From Dehalococcoidia bacterium (GTDB taxonomy: Bacteria; Chloroflexota; Dehalococcoidia; Bin125): a DNA stretch of 64,000 nucleotides. The position numbers and the translations under genes were made by a program. Below, piece after piece: positions 1-10,310 of this stretch. Positions within the stretch are counted from its first letter, which is position 1, and every line of letters begins with the position of its first letter. Location: NCBI GenBank assembly GCA_022825855.1, contig JAJDWB010000013.1:186001-250000 (forward strand), read 5' to 3'. Under the pieces are notes generated by a model. The model was given only the letters and a program-made list of their open reading frames with translations. It searched no databases and was not told the origin of the DNA.

Positions 1-1206
1 CAAACCCCGCAGGGAGTCCGGCGTGCGTGCGATGTCGGTTGGACGGATCGCCTCGTGGGCCTCTTGAGCGTTGCGGGAGCGAGTTCGGTAGGTGCGGAAC
101 TGGTGGTAGTCCTCGCCGTAGGTGTTCTTGATATAGCTGGAGGCTTGGGCGAGGGCCTGGTCGGAGAGGGTGACCGAGTCGGTGCGCATGTAGGTGATCA
201 GTCCGACCCGCTCCGCGCCGAGGTCGACCCCCTGGTAGAGCCGCTGCGCCGCGGCCATGGCGCGGGCGGCTCCCATGCCGAGGCGGTTCGACGCCGCCTG
301 CTGCATGGTGGACGTGGTGAAGGGCGGCGCCGGGCGCATCCGGGCGCGGGTCTTGGCGACGGTCGACACGGTCCAGTCGGCGGCGTTCAGGGCGGGACGG
401 AGGCCTTCGAGCGATTGCTCGGTCTCCCAGCGCTTTTCGGTCGCGGAGAGTTGACCGGTTGCGGAGTCGAAGTCCGAGGTCTGGCTGGCAAGTTCGCGGT
501 CGGCGAGCGAGAAGAGGCGGGCGCCGAGCTCGCTGTCGCCGACCTCGAAGGCGGCGTTGGCGCCCCAGTACTCGGCGCTGACGAACGCCATGCGCTCGCG
601 CTCGCGGTCGACGAGGAACTTGAGCGCCACGCTCTGCACACGACCGGCGGAAGTGCCCTGTCCGAGCTTGCGCCAGAGCACAGGACTGAGCGAGTAGCCG
701 TAGAGGCGATCGAGGATGCGGCGCGATTCCTGCGCTTCGACGAGGTGCTCGTCGATCTCGCGGGGCGACTCGAGCGCAGACTCGATGGCTGAGGCGGTGA
801 TCTCGTGGAAGACGATCCGTTCGTAGGGCACCTTGGGCTTAAGCACTTCTACGAGATGCCAGCCGATCGATTCGCCTTCGCGATCTTCGTCCGTGGCGAG
901 CAGCACGCGATCTGCCTGCTTCAGTTCCTTGCGCAGGCGGGTGACGTGTTTCTTCGATTCGCCGGGGACGATGTAGTAGGGCTGGAATCCGTGGTCGACA
1001 TCGACGGAGAAGTCGGCCCAGGGCTGACCCTTGATCTTGGCCGGGCGCTCGGCCGCGCGGCGGGGCAGGTCGCGAATGTGGCCGAAACAGGCAGTGACGA
1101 CATAGTCGTCGTCGAGGAAGCGGGAGATCGTCTCGGCCTTGGCGCCCGACTCGACGATGACCAGTGTCTTGCCGTCGCGGGTTGCGTTCCGATCAGCGTC
1201 GGGCAT
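1..1206 (-). CDS. topA: DNA topoisomerase I (type IA), 3' part cut by window edge
   Basis: This enzyme relaxes negative supercoils by passing one DNA strand through a transient break. The ATG at 1204-1206 opens a frame that runs without a stop to base 1, giving 402 codons; the C-terminal part, including any zinc fingers, lies outside the window. The Toprim domain shows Glu19 (LVIVES) and the acidic triad D106-x-D108-x-E110 in LLATDEDREGE. The catalytic tyrosine is Tyr339 in LITYMRTDS, with its codon at 190-192. The start lies inside the last codons of dprA (14-bp overlap), so the two are likely translated together. The dprA-topA order is common in Gram-positive-type bacteria and Chloroflexota. 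Identity is very secure. Confidence 0.97.
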   Translation of the reverse strand, partial: MPDADRNATRDGKTLVIVESGAKAETISRFLDDDYVVTACFGHIRDLPRRAAERPAKIKGQPWADFSVDVDHGFQPYYIVPGESKKHVTRLRKELKQADRVLLATDEDREGESIGWHLVEVLKPKVPYERIVFHEITASAIESALESPREIDEHLVEAQESRRILDRLYGYSLSPVLWRKLGQGTSAGRVQSVALKFLVDRERERMAFVSAEYWGANAAFEVGDSELGARLFSLADRELASQTSDFDSATGQLSATEKRWETEQSLEGLRPALNAADWTVSTVAKTRARMRPAPPFTTSTMQQAASNRLGMGAARAMAAAQRLYQGVDLGAERVGLITYMRTDSVTLSDQALAQASSYIKNTYGEDYHQFRTYRTRSRNAQEAHEAIRPTDIARTPDSLRGL

Positions 1207-2302
1207 AGGTCATTGGTCCTACCTGATGGATCAGTCCCTTGAGTTCCAGCGTGGCCATGGCTGCCGCGGTTTCGTGGACGGGTTGCCCGAGCAGCCTCGA
1301 GAGCTCGTCCACGTGGATCGGCTCGCTGCCGATCTGCTGCAACAGCATGGCCTCAACCGGGTCCTCGGGCAACTGCTCGGCCAACTCGGCCTGCCGTTCG
1401 ATGGGTCCGACGTTGAGTTCGTCCAGCACATCCTGGGCGCAAGAGACGAGCTTACCTAAGCCACGCTTGATGACGTTGTTCGCGCCAGTGGACTGCTCGG
1501 AGGTGATGGGTCCGGGGACCGCGAAGACCTCGCGGCCCTGGTCGAGCGCCGAGGTCACTGTATGCCAGGTGCCCGACTTTTCACCCGCCTCGGTGACCAA
1601 CGTCCCCAGGGTGACTCCGGCGATGATCCGGTTTCGGCGTGGGAAGAACCGGGCGTCAGGGCGCGTGCCGAGCGGATACTCGCTGAGCAGTGCGCCGCCG
1701 GACTCGAGGATCTGCGCGGAGAGACGCTGGTGTTCAGGCGGATACACAAGGTCAAGTCCGCAGGCCACCACGGCGACGGTTCGGGCGCCGCGCTCCAGCG
1801 CGGTCTCGTGGGCAATGCCGTCGACGCCGCGCGCGAGTCCGGAGACGATTGTCAATCCGGCGTCGGCCAGCTCGCCAGTCAGCGACCGCGTCACCTGTCG
1901 GCCGTAGGCGGTAGGCCGCCTGGTGCCGACAATGGCAATCGACCATTCGTCGCGCTCGGCCAACTCACCCTTGAGATAGAGCAGCGGCGGCGGATCGGCG
2001 ATCTCCCGCAGGCGCCTGGGATAGCCGTCGTCTGAGATGGTCAGCGCGACGACGCCGGCATCGAGCATTTCGGTGTGGACCTGGAACGGATCGAGCGTCG
2101 CCCGGGCAGACTCCAACTCTTCGATAGCGCGCGCGTCGAGGCCGGCCTCGCGCAGCATGGAGCGGTCCGCCGACCACGCCTGGTCCAGGCTCTCGAACGT
2201 GCGCTCAAGCGCCGACATGCGGGCCGGACCGATTCCCGTGACGTGGGAAAAGGCGACTCGATACGGAGTATCGGAAGTCGTCGATGGGTCGAGATTTGAC
2301 AC
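1193..2302 (-). CDS. dprA: DNA-processing protein DprA/Smf
   Basis: DprA binds incoming single-stranded DNA and loads RecA during natural transformation; in non-competent bacteria its role is less clear. The 369-residue protein starts with GTG and has an N-terminal helix-hairpin-helix-like segment (THVTGIGP-type: HVTGIGPARM, about 20-30). The Rossmann-like core carries IVGTRRPTAYG, VSGLARGVDGIAHE, FFPRRNRIIAG and TEAGEKSGT, the family hallmarks. A C-terminal winged-helix (about 305-369) completes the long form of the family. Its end overlaps the topA start by 14 bp. No strong Shine-Dalgarno is visible before the GTG. No other competence genes are in the window, so a transformation role is inferred from the family only. 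Confidence 0.95.
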   Translation of the reverse strand: MSNLDPSTTSDTPYRVAFSHVTGIGPARMSALERTFESLDQAWSADRSMLREAGLDARAIEELESARATLDPFQVHTEMLDAGVVALTISDDGYPRRLREIADPPPLLYLKGELAERDEWSIAIVGTRRPTAYGRQVTRSLTGELADAGLTIVSGLARGVDGIAHETALERGARTVAVVACGLDLVYPPEHQRLSAQILESGGALLSEYPLGTRPDARFFPRRNRIIAGVTLGTLVTEAGEKSGTWHTVTSALDQGREVFAVPGPITSEQSTGANNVIKRGLGKLVSCAQDVLDELNVGPIERQAELAEQLPEDPVEAMLLQQIGSEPIHVDELSRLLGQPVHETAAAMATLELKGLIHQVGPMTYARR

Positions 2303-2328
2303 GAGCGCTCACGTTAGCGCGAGTTGCG

Positions 2329-3590
<1,262 letters not shown>

Positions 3591-3594
<4 letters not shown>

Positions 3595-5027
3595 GGCATC
3601 GGCTCCGATGCGAGGCGGTCCGCGCGCGACTGAGCGAGCCGCGCGGGGTGGCCGAGGGCGCTGGCGTCGTCGGGGACATCCTTGGTCACAACCGATCCAG
3701 CCCCGGTGCGGGCGCGGTCTCCGATTCGAAGCGGTGCAACCAGCATCGAGTCGCTGCCAATGAAGGCGTCGTCGCCGATGATCGTGCGGTGCTTTGAGAC
3801 GCCGTCGAAGTTGCAAGTGATCGCGCCGGCGCCGATGTTGGAGCGCGCGCCAACCTCGACGTCGCCGAGATAGCTGAAGTGTCCAATCTGGACGCCGTCG
3901 CCGATCCGCGCCTGCTTGAGCTCCGCGTGGGTGCCGATGTGCGCATTCGGACCGATCTCACAGCCGGGCCGGATGGTCGAGTAGGGTCCCACCTCGACGT
4001 CGCGACTCAGCGTCGAACCGCGGATCGTGCAGGACTCGATAGTGCAGCGTTCACCAATGCTGGAGTCTTCGATCACGGCGTTGGGCCCAATGCGGGCGCT
4101 CGCGCCGATTGTGCTCTGTCCGCGGATGTGGACGCCGGGTTCGATTACAGCTCGGGGTGCGATCGTGGCCTGAGCATCGATCCAGACGGCGTGAGGATCG
4201 CGGATGTGGACGCCGGCGTGCAGGTGCCGCTCGACGATCCGCCGGCGAATCAGGGCCGCAGCGTTGGCGGCGTCGGCAGGGGTCTCTACATTCATACGTC
4301 CATTGGTGAGCGGTACCTCAACCGCCACTGCGCGCCCCAACTGAACCGCTAGGGGAATAGCGTCGGTGGCATAGGCCTCGCCGGTCTGTGACGACGCGGC
4401 GACGATACGTTCCAACTCGGGCCAGAGGAAGTCGCTGCGGAAGAGGTAGATGCCGAGGTTGACCTCGTTGTCGTGCCGCTGCTTCTCCGATGCGTCTTCC
4501 CACTCCACGATGCCCGCGAGCGAACCGCACTGCGCGCGCACGATCCGGCCCATCTTCGCAGGTTCGGAGACTCTGGCCGTGGCGATGATGGCGTCGGCGT
4601 CAGGCAGTCGGAGGAGGGGCGAAATCTGCTCGGGGGTGATCAGCGGCAGGTCGCCGTTGACGACGAGCAGGTGTGAAGTGGAGACATGGTCGCGAGCCGC
4701 AAGGACGGCGTCGGCGGTGCCTCGCGGGTTGGTCTGGACGGCGTAGGCGAGGTTGAGCTCGGCGGGATCGCCGGCGAGCGCTTCGCGTACGGCATGGCCG
4801 CGGTCGTTGGGAGCGACCACTGCGACGGCCCGGCGCACGCCGGCCGCGCTCAAGGCGTGCAGGACGTGGGCGGACATGGCTCGACCGCAGATGGGGAAGG
4901 CGGGCTTGGGGAGATCCGAAGCCAGGCGGCGCCCCTCGCCCGCCGCGAGCACCACGGCGGTGATATGTGGATAGGGGTCAGATTCTGGCGGATCGTCGTC
5001 GGAACTCAATCGGGGCTCCGATTCCAT
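3591..5027 (-). CDS. glmU: Bifunctional N-acetylglucosamine-1-phosphate uridyltransferase / glucosamine-1-phosphate acetyltransferase
   Basis: GlmU makes UDP-GlcNAc, the precursor of peptidoglycan. The N-terminal nucleotidyltransferase carries AVVLAAGEGRRLASDLPK, NPRGTADAV and the GDLP metal site. The C-terminal half is a left-handed beta helix with hexapeptide repeats and the acetyltransferase segment SNIGAGAITCNFDG. The ATG at 5027 gives 478 residues and is preferred because a good -35/-10 pair (TTGACA, 18 bp, TAGCGT) at 5044-5073 would place transcription start near 5037. An alternative ATG at 5063 lies upstream of that start point. The stop overlaps the next gene by 4 bp. The repeat sequence is somewhat divergent but all main motifs are present. 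Confidence 0.95.
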
Positions 5028-5043
5028 CGTTTTGGTGGACTCC

Positions 5044-5073
5044 ACGCTAGGTAGGCAGTTCATTGACTGTCAA
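5044..5073 (-). promoter_or_regulatory. Predicted promoter of glmU operon
   Basis: On the minus strand, TTGACA (5073-5068) and TAGCGT (5049-5044) are separated by 18 bp. The predicted start point is near 5037, about 10 nt before the ATG at 5027. It sits back to back with the alaS promoter region. Confidence 0.5.
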
Positions 5074-5120
5074 CCGCGTCGACGGCGCCCGGCCGCAGAC
5101 TGCCTGTGGGTTGGGTTGCC

Positions 5121-5130
5121 TGCGTATACT
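5121..5130 (+). promoter_or_regulatory. Predicted -10 region of alaS operon (TGCGTATACT)
   Basis: TATACT at 5125-5130 lies 91 bp upstream of alaS. The surrounding word TGCGTATACTC recurs exactly at 36301-36311 before another gene. No clear -35 is seen at the standard spacing. Confidence 0.45.
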
Positions 5131-5220
5131 CGATTTCTGTGGCTGCTTCCGCAGGGGCAGCATTGATCGACGTGTGCACTGGCGCAGCGCGCTCCCGATT
5201 CCCAAGGTGACCGGCGAACC

Positions 5221-7869
5221 ATGGACGCTCAAACCATTCGCAAGACTTTCACTGACTTCTTCGTTGAACGGGACCATCTCGCCGTGGCGTCGGCTCCGTT
5301 GACGGCGCCCGGGGATCCGACGTTGCTGTTTACCAGCGCGGGGATGGTGCCGTTCAAGCCGTATTTTCTCGGCGAGGCACAGCCGCCGCACCACCGCTTG
5401 ACTTCGATCCAGAAGTGTTTCCGTACGACCGACATCGACGAAGTCGGAGACGCCTCGCATCTGACCATGTTCGAGATGCTGGGCAACTTCTCGCTCGGTG
5501 ATTACTTCAAGGCAGAGGCGCAGGCGTGGGCGTGGGAACTGGTCACCGAAGTGATCGGAATTCAGCCGGAGCGGCTGGTCGCGACCGTGTTCACGGACGA
5601 CGACTTCGCATACGACCAGTGGAAGAAGATCGGACTGCCGGACTCGAAAATCTACCGCTACGGCGAGGACCAGGGCAACTTCTGGGCGGCCGGTCCGACG
5701 GGGCCGTGCGGGCCGTGCTCGGAGCTGCATTACGACATGCGGCCTGGTTACCGCGTCGATGCCGGTCCGGCCGAGGCCGAGGAAAAGTGGCTGGAGATCT
5801 GGAATCTGGTCTTCATGCAGTGGACGCGCTTTGACGACGGTCGCCGCGAAGACTTGCCCGCGCAGAGCATCGACACCGGAGCCGGTCTCGAGCGCTGGGC
5901 GATGATGCTGCAGGACCAGGACAACCTGTACGACACAGACTTGTTTGTGCCGCTGCTCAACTACATCGGGGAGCGCTGCGAACGCGAGTACAAGTCGGCG
6001 GCCGAGTCCGAGCGGCGGGCGATGCGCGTGGTGGCCGAGCACGGCCGGGCAATGACGTTCCTGATCGCGGACGGCGCGATTCCCGGCAACGAGGGCCGCG
6101 GTTACGTGCTGCGTCGCCTGATCCGGCGTGCGTTGTACATGGCCGATTCGCTGGGGATCGAGGACGACCTGCTGTCGGATCTGGCAGTTCGCGTGCGCGA
6201 GGTGATGGCGGCCTGGTACCCGGAGTTGGACGAGCACTCGGCGCTGGTCGCCAATGTGCTGAACCAGGAAGAACACCGTTTCAGGCGGACGCTCTCTACG
6301 GGGCGATCACTGCTGGAGGGCAGGATTGCGGCGCTGGACTCCGGCGCGATCAGCGGTCGGGACGCGTTCGAGCTGTACGACACCTACGGCCTGCCCTTCG
6401 AGGTGACGGCCGAGGTGGCCAGGGAGCGCAACGCCTTGGGTGACGCGGAGCAGATGCGGGCGCAGTTCGACGCCGCACTGGAGGAGCAACGCGAGCGATC
6501 GCGGCAGCAGGCGACGTTTGCCTATGACGAAGACGCCGCGCGCTATGCCGAGCTTGAGACGGCGACCGAGTTCACCGGCTATCAATCCATTGAGGCCGAA
6601 GCGCAGGTGATCGCGATCGTCGCCGGCGGCGAGCGAGTGGCGTTCGCTTCTGCGGGAGACGACGTGAGCGTCGTGTTGAGCCGGACCTCGTTTTATCCCG
6701 AGGGCGGCGGTCAGGTCGGCGATGCAGGCTGGCTGCGCGGCGACGAGTCCCAGGTTGACATCCACGACACCCGCGCCTTTGGCGACGTGATTGCGCACAT
6801 TGGCACGGTCACTTCGGGCGAGGTCTCGGTCGGTGATCGGATCTCCGGGACTGTAAGCCGCGCGCGACGCGCAGATGCGGCCCGCAACCACACGGCGACC
6901 CATCTGTTGCATGCTGCGTTGCGGCAGGTGCTGGGCGATCACGTGCGGCAGGCCGGTTCGCTGGTCGCGCCGGATCATCTGCGCTTCGACTACACGCAAC
7001 CCGAGGCTCCGGCATCGTCCGACTTGCGCCGGGTGCAGCAGCTTGTACAGGAACGGATCCGGGACAACATCCCCGTCTCGACGACCGAGATGTCCTACGA
7101 CGACGCACTCAAGACCGGCGCGATGGCAATCTTCGGGGAGCGATACGAGACCGATGTCCGTGTCGTGGAGATTTGCGATCCCGACCCGCATGTGCACGAC
7201 TGCTTCTCGAAGGAGTTGTGCGGCGGCACGCACGCGCCGGCGACTGGATTCGTGGGGGCGTTTCAGATCATCTCAGAGGGCGGCGTCGGGGCCGGTGTGC
7301 GCCGGATCGAGGCGCTGACCGGGGCGTCGGCGTCGGACTGGACCGACTCACGATTGGATGCGCTGGCGGAGATCGCGACTTCGGTGCGGGCGACGCCCGA
7401 CACGGCAGGCGAGCGGATTGGCCAGTTGCAGGCGGAGGCTGCCGGGTTGCGCCGGCGGCTGCAGGCGGTCGAAGCGAAGGCGGGCGCGACCGTCGCGGAG
7501 GAGATCGCGGCGAACGCGGTGGACATCGGAGCGCTGGCGGTGGCCTCGGGACGAGTTGCGGTTGAGTCGGCGGACGCGCTGCGCCGGGCCGGCGACGAAG
7601 TGCGCCGCCACCTGGGCGACAGCGGTCGCGAGGGCGTCATCGTTGTGGGTGCAGTGGCCAATGATCGGCCGCTGTTCGTGGCGATGGCGACGGACGGTGC
7701 GGTTTCGGAGGGAATCAACGCGGGCCAGCTGATTGGCGGGATCGCGCGGATCGCCGGCGGCGGTGGCGGCGGCGCGCCCGACATGGCGCAGGCCGGCGGG
7801 CGCGACGCCGGCAAGCTCGACGATGCTCTGGCTGCGGTCGCCGACGCGGTTCGGGAGCAGCTTGGATAG
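5221..7869 (+). CDS. alaS: Alanyl-tRNA synthetase
   Basis: This 882-residue enzyme charges tRNA-Ala and edits Ser/Gly mischarged products. The class II catalytic core is seen in FTSAGMVPFKPYFLG, the RTTDIDEVGDASHLTMFEM-type motif 2 region and the C-terminal end of the core (NEGRGYVLRRLIRRA). The editing domain has the zinc motif HTATHLLH and CGGTHAPATG. A coiled coil (near 715-760) precedes a glycine-rich C-Ala domain ending GGGGGGAPDMAQAGG. Length is normal for the family. It heads a run with ruvX, mltG and aroE, an order typical of Firmicutes and Chloroflexota. The roughly 90-bp leader shows no T-box-like structure. Confidence 0.98.
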   Translation: MDAQTIRKTFTDFFVERDHLAVASAPLTAPGDPTLLFTSAGMVPFKPYFLGEAQPPHHRLTSIQKCFRTTDIDEVGDASHLTMFEMLGNFSLGDYFKAEAQAWAWELVTEVIGIQPERLVATVFTDDDFAYDQWKKIGLPDSKIYRYGEDQGNFWAAGPTGPCGPCSELHYDMRPGYRVDAGPAEAEEKWLEIWNLVFMQWTRFDDGRREDLPAQSIDTGAGLERWAMMLQDQDNLYDTDLFVPLLNYIGERCEREYKSAAESERRAMRVVAEHGRAMTFLIADGAIPGNEGRGYVLRRLIRRALYMADSLGIEDDLLSDLAVRVREVMAAWYPELDEHSALVANVLNQEEHRFRRTLSTGRSLLEGRIAALDSGAISGRDAFELYDTYGLPFEVTAEVARERNALGDAEQMRAQFDAALEEQRERSRQQATFAYDEDAARYAELETATEFTGYQSIEAEAQVIAIVAGGERVAFASAGDDVSVVLSRTSFYPEGGGQVGDAGWLRGDESQVDIHDTRAFGDVIAHIGTVTSGEVSVGDRISGTVSRARRADAARNHTATHLLHAALRQVLGDHVRQAGSLVAPDHLRFDYTQPEAPASSDLRRVQQLVQERIRDNIPVSTTEMSYDDALKTGAMAIFGERYETDVRVVEICDPDPHVHDCFSKELCGGTHAPATGFVGAFQIISEGGVGAGVRRIEALTGASASDWTDSRLDALAEIATSVRATPDTAGERIGQLQAEAAGLRRRLQAVEAKAGATVAEEIAANAVDIGALAVASGRVAVESADALRRAGDEVRRHLGDSGREGVIVVGAVANDRPLFVAMATDGAVSEGINAGQLIGGIARIAGGGGGGAPDMAQAGGRDAGKLDDALAAVADAVREQLG

Positions 7870-7879
7870 GACGCCGTCC

Positions 7880-8386
7880 ATGTCAGGCGGCTGTGCGGTC
7901 GCGATCGATCCGGGAGAGCGCTGGATTGGCGTGGCCCGAGCCGCGCCCGGTTCCTCGCTCGCCCTGCCCGTGGGAACCCTGGATCGCAGCCAGGGAGACT
8001 CAGCGACGGTTGACGCCATTCGCGGCCTGCTTGGCAACGAGCGCGTGGCCCACGTGGTCGTCGGCGTGCCGCTGCGTCCGGACGGCCGCGAGGACGAGCA
8101 AGCTGTTCGATTCCGCCGGTTCGGAGAGGCGCTGGCCGAAGCGCTTGGGGCCGACTGCGTTGCCCAGGACGAGCGATTCACCAGCGACGGGTCGTTCGCC
8201 AGGTTGATATCCGCCGAACGGAGCGCGAGCCGCAAGTCGCGGTCACCGGGCCGCAAGAGCGTTCAGCGGCAGCGCCGAGAGCGGCAGCGGGCGCACGCGG
8301 AAGCCGCCGCTCGGATCCTGCAGCGCTGGCTTGACTCCGAAGCAGGATCGAGGGCTCGTGACCTGGCGGACGGTGAACGGCCATGA
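7880..8386 (+). CDS. ruvX: Putative pre-16S rRNA nuclease, YqgF/RuvX family
   Basis: The 168-residue protein belongs to the RuvC-like YqgF family, implicated in maturing the 5' end of 16S rRNA. The first acidic site DPGERWIGVA (near 9-18), the VVVGVPLRPDG strand and QDERFTS are present. The position directly after alaS and before mltG is the usual one for this gene. Two things are odd. The loop after DERFTS is replaced by a long Arg/Ser-rich stretch, and the final family aspartate (normally D-x-x-A-A before the last helix) appears as histidine in AHAEAAARILQ. The ATG at 7880 gives the family-like N-terminus. The stop overlaps mltG by 4 bp. Activity is therefore uncertain although the family is clear. 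Confidence 0.85.
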   Translation: MSGGCAVAIDPGERWIGVARAAPGSSLALPVGTLDRSQGDSATVDAIRGLLGNERVAHVVVGVPLRPDGREDEQAVRFRRFGEALAEALGADCVAQDERFTSDGSFARLISAERSASRKSRSPGRKSVQRQRRERQRAHAEAAARILQRWLDSEAGSRARDLADGERP

Positions 8387-9453
8387 CCTCGTCGCCGCTG
8401 AGGCTAGGCGTCACGGTGGCGATGTGTGCCGTGGTCTTTGCCGCCGTCGCGACGGCGGCGGTGTCGCTGTCACGGACTCCCGGCAGGCAAGAGGTCGAAC
8501 CTGGTCCGCGGGCGAGCGTCACAGCGACTGACAACACCGCGGTAAGCGTCGTAGCCGGCGACACGGCTGCATCGATTGGCCGGCGGTTGGCCGCGAACGA
8601 CGTGATTGACTCCTACTATCGATTTGAGTTGCTGGCCCTGCTCCTGGGGTGGGAGTCGCACCTCGAGCCCGGCGCGTACAGTTTCGAGCCCGGTCTCACG
8701 ACCTACGAGATCCTGCGGCGCATACACTTCGGAGAGACGTCGCCCTGGCGGGTGGTGTTTCCCGAGGGTCTGAGGCTCGAACAGGTGACGGACCGTCTGG
8801 TGGAGTCGAACGTGGTCGATGCAGCATCATTCCGGGCCGTGCTTGAAGATCCGTCGCCGGAGGTGGTCGAGGGGACGCTGGCCGCGCGGCGTCCCTCGGG
8901 CACGTCACTCGAGGGGTATCTCTTCCCCAGCGCCTATACGTTCCCGTTGGACGGCACGGCCGAGGACGCGGTGCGCCAGATGCTGCAGCGCTTGGATGAG
9001 TCGATCACGCCACGCGTGTGGCATCAGATCAACGAGTCGGGACGACCATTGCACGAGATTCTGACCATCGCCTCGATCATTGAGCGGGAAGTGGTCGACG
9101 ACGCCGAGCGAGTGCTGGTCTCTGCCGTGATCTGGAATCGTCTTGCGGCCGGGATGCCGCTGCAGATGGACTCCACGGTCCAATACGCCGTCGGCCATGC
9201 GGACGAGTGGTGGAAAGGTGAGCTCTCGCTGGGCGACCTCGAGAAGGAGTCGCCGTTCAACACGTACGTCGTGCCGGGTCTGCCGCCGTCGCCGATCGCC
9301 GCGCCCGGTCTCGCATCGATTGAGGCGGCCGCCAATCCGGCCGCGGTGCCGTATCTCTACTTCGTCGCCCGGGGCGACGGCACGCACGCCTTTGCCGTGA
9401 CCTATGAGGAACACCAGGCCAACGTGGATCGATATCGGGGCGCGGGCCAATGA
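8383..9453 (+). CDS. mltG: Endolytic murein transglycosylase MltG
   Basis: MltG cuts nascent peptidoglycan glycan strands at the membrane. The 356-residue protein has one N-terminal membrane anchor (about 8-30), a LysM-like region (VAGDTAASIGRRLAANDVI) and the YceG core. Recognisable segments are EGYLFPSAYTFP, the catalytic glutamate in IASIIEREV, MDSTVQYAVG and the ending SPFNTYVVPGLPPSPIAAPG. Both ends overlap neighbours by 4 bp (ATGA), so ruvX, mltG and aroE are probably one transcript with coupled translation. Length is typical. Nothing appears to be missing. Confidence 0.96.
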   Translation: MTSSPLRLGVTVAMCAVVFAAVATAAVSLSRTPGRQEVEPGPRASVTATDNTAVSVVAGDTAASIGRRLAANDVIDSYYRFELLALLLGWESHLEPGAYSFEPGLTTYEILRRIHFGETSPWRVVFPEGLRLEQVTDRLVESNVVDAASFRAVLEDPSPEVVEGTLAARRPSGTSLEGYLFPSAYTFPLDGTAEDAVRQMLQRLDESITPRVWHQINESGRPLHEILTIASIIEREVVDDAERVLVSAVIWNRLAAGMPLQMDSTVQYAVGHADEWWKGELSLGDLEKESPFNTYVVPGLPPSPIAAPGLASIEAAANPAAVPYLYFVARGDGTHAFAVTYEEHQANVDRYRGAGQ

Positions 9454-10310
9454 CCCATCGCGTTGGCGTCATTGGTCACCCGGTCGCGCACAGCATCTCG
9501 CCGCGGTTCCAGCAAGCCGGATTCGACGCGGCGTGCATCGACGCGCGGTACGAAGCCTGGGACCTGCAGCCGACCGAGCTGGAATCGTTCGTCAACGGCC
9601 TGCGCAGCTCGGACTCGCTGGGTGCCAATGTGACGATTCCGTACAAGGAGGCCGCGTTGCGACACATGGACGGACTGCATCAGACGGCCCGATTTGTGGG
9701 CGCGATCAATACGATTGTCAACAACGACGGTCATCTGCAGGGCTACAACACCGACGTGACGGGGTTCCAGAGATCGTTGTCGGAGGCCGACTTCGATCCG
9801 CGGGGCACGCGGGCCGTGCTCTGGGGAGCAGGCGGTGCGGCGCGGGCAGTCGCCTGGGCGCTGATCTGGCGGGGCGTGGAGGCGCTGACCATCGTGAACC
9901 GGACGGCTGTGAGGGGCGGACGGCTGCGGCACGACCTGGCCTCCGCCTCGGCCGGCGTCGCGCTCAAGTCCCTGGGCGCGGACGAGGAAGGAGTTTCGGA
10001 CGCGCTCGGCAGCGCGGACCTGGTCGTGCAGTGCACCTCGGTCGGGCTGCGAGGCAGCGAGACCGAAGGCCGGTTGCCCTTGGAGGTCTCCAGGCTGTCA
10101 TCGAGCGCGTTCGTTGCCGATCTGATAGCCAATCCGGTCGAGACGGCACTGGTTCGGGAGACGCGCGCGTCCGGCCGGCAGGCGATCGGCGGCCTGCCCA
10201 TGCTCGTCTACCAGGGCGCGGCGTCGTTCGAGCTGTGGACCGAGCAAGCGGCGCCGGTCGAAGTGATGCTGAACTCCGCCGAACAGGCGATGTTGGAGGC
10301 AGGCGCGTGA
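9450..10310 (+). CDS. aroE: Shikimate dehydrogenase (NADP+)
   Basis: AroE reduces 3-dehydroshikimate to shikimate in aromatic amino acid synthesis. The 286-residue protein shows the substrate-binding segment GHPVAHSISPRFQQ, the catalytic lysine in NVTIPYKE, the aspartate in GYNTDVTGF, the nucleotide loop GAGGAARA and NRT for NADP phosphate. It is followed after one small gene by aroC and aroKB, so most of the late shikimate pathway is encoded here. Start and stop overlap neighbours by 4 bp each. Confidence 0.96.
   Translation: MTHRVGVIGHPVAHSISPRFQQAGFDAACIDARYEAWDLQPTELESFVNGLRSSDSLGANVTIPYKEAALRHMDGLHQTARFVGAINTIVNNDGHLQGYNTDVTGFQRSLSEADFDPRGTRAVLWGAGGAARAVAWALIWRGVEALTIVNRTAVRGGRLRHDLASASAGVALKSLGADEEGVSDALGSADLVVQCTSVGLRGSETEGRLPLEVSRLSSSAFVADLIANPVETALVRETRASGRQAIGGLPMLVYQGAASFELWTEQAAPVEVMLNSAEQAMLEAGA

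Noticed and set aside
3595-3816. In-frame N-terminal extension of the CorC-like gene
   Set aside because: It lies inside glmU, is Arg/Pro-rich, and would place 74 residues before the hydrophobic N-terminus. The ATGA overlap start is better.
5131-5220. T-box or other tRNA-sensing leader before alaS
   Set aside because: The 90-bp leader is too short and has no T-box core or terminator pair.
9404-10306. Long upstream extension of the 217-residue membrane protein
   Set aside because: It runs through aroE in another frame and reads as Arg/Gly/Ala-rich noise.
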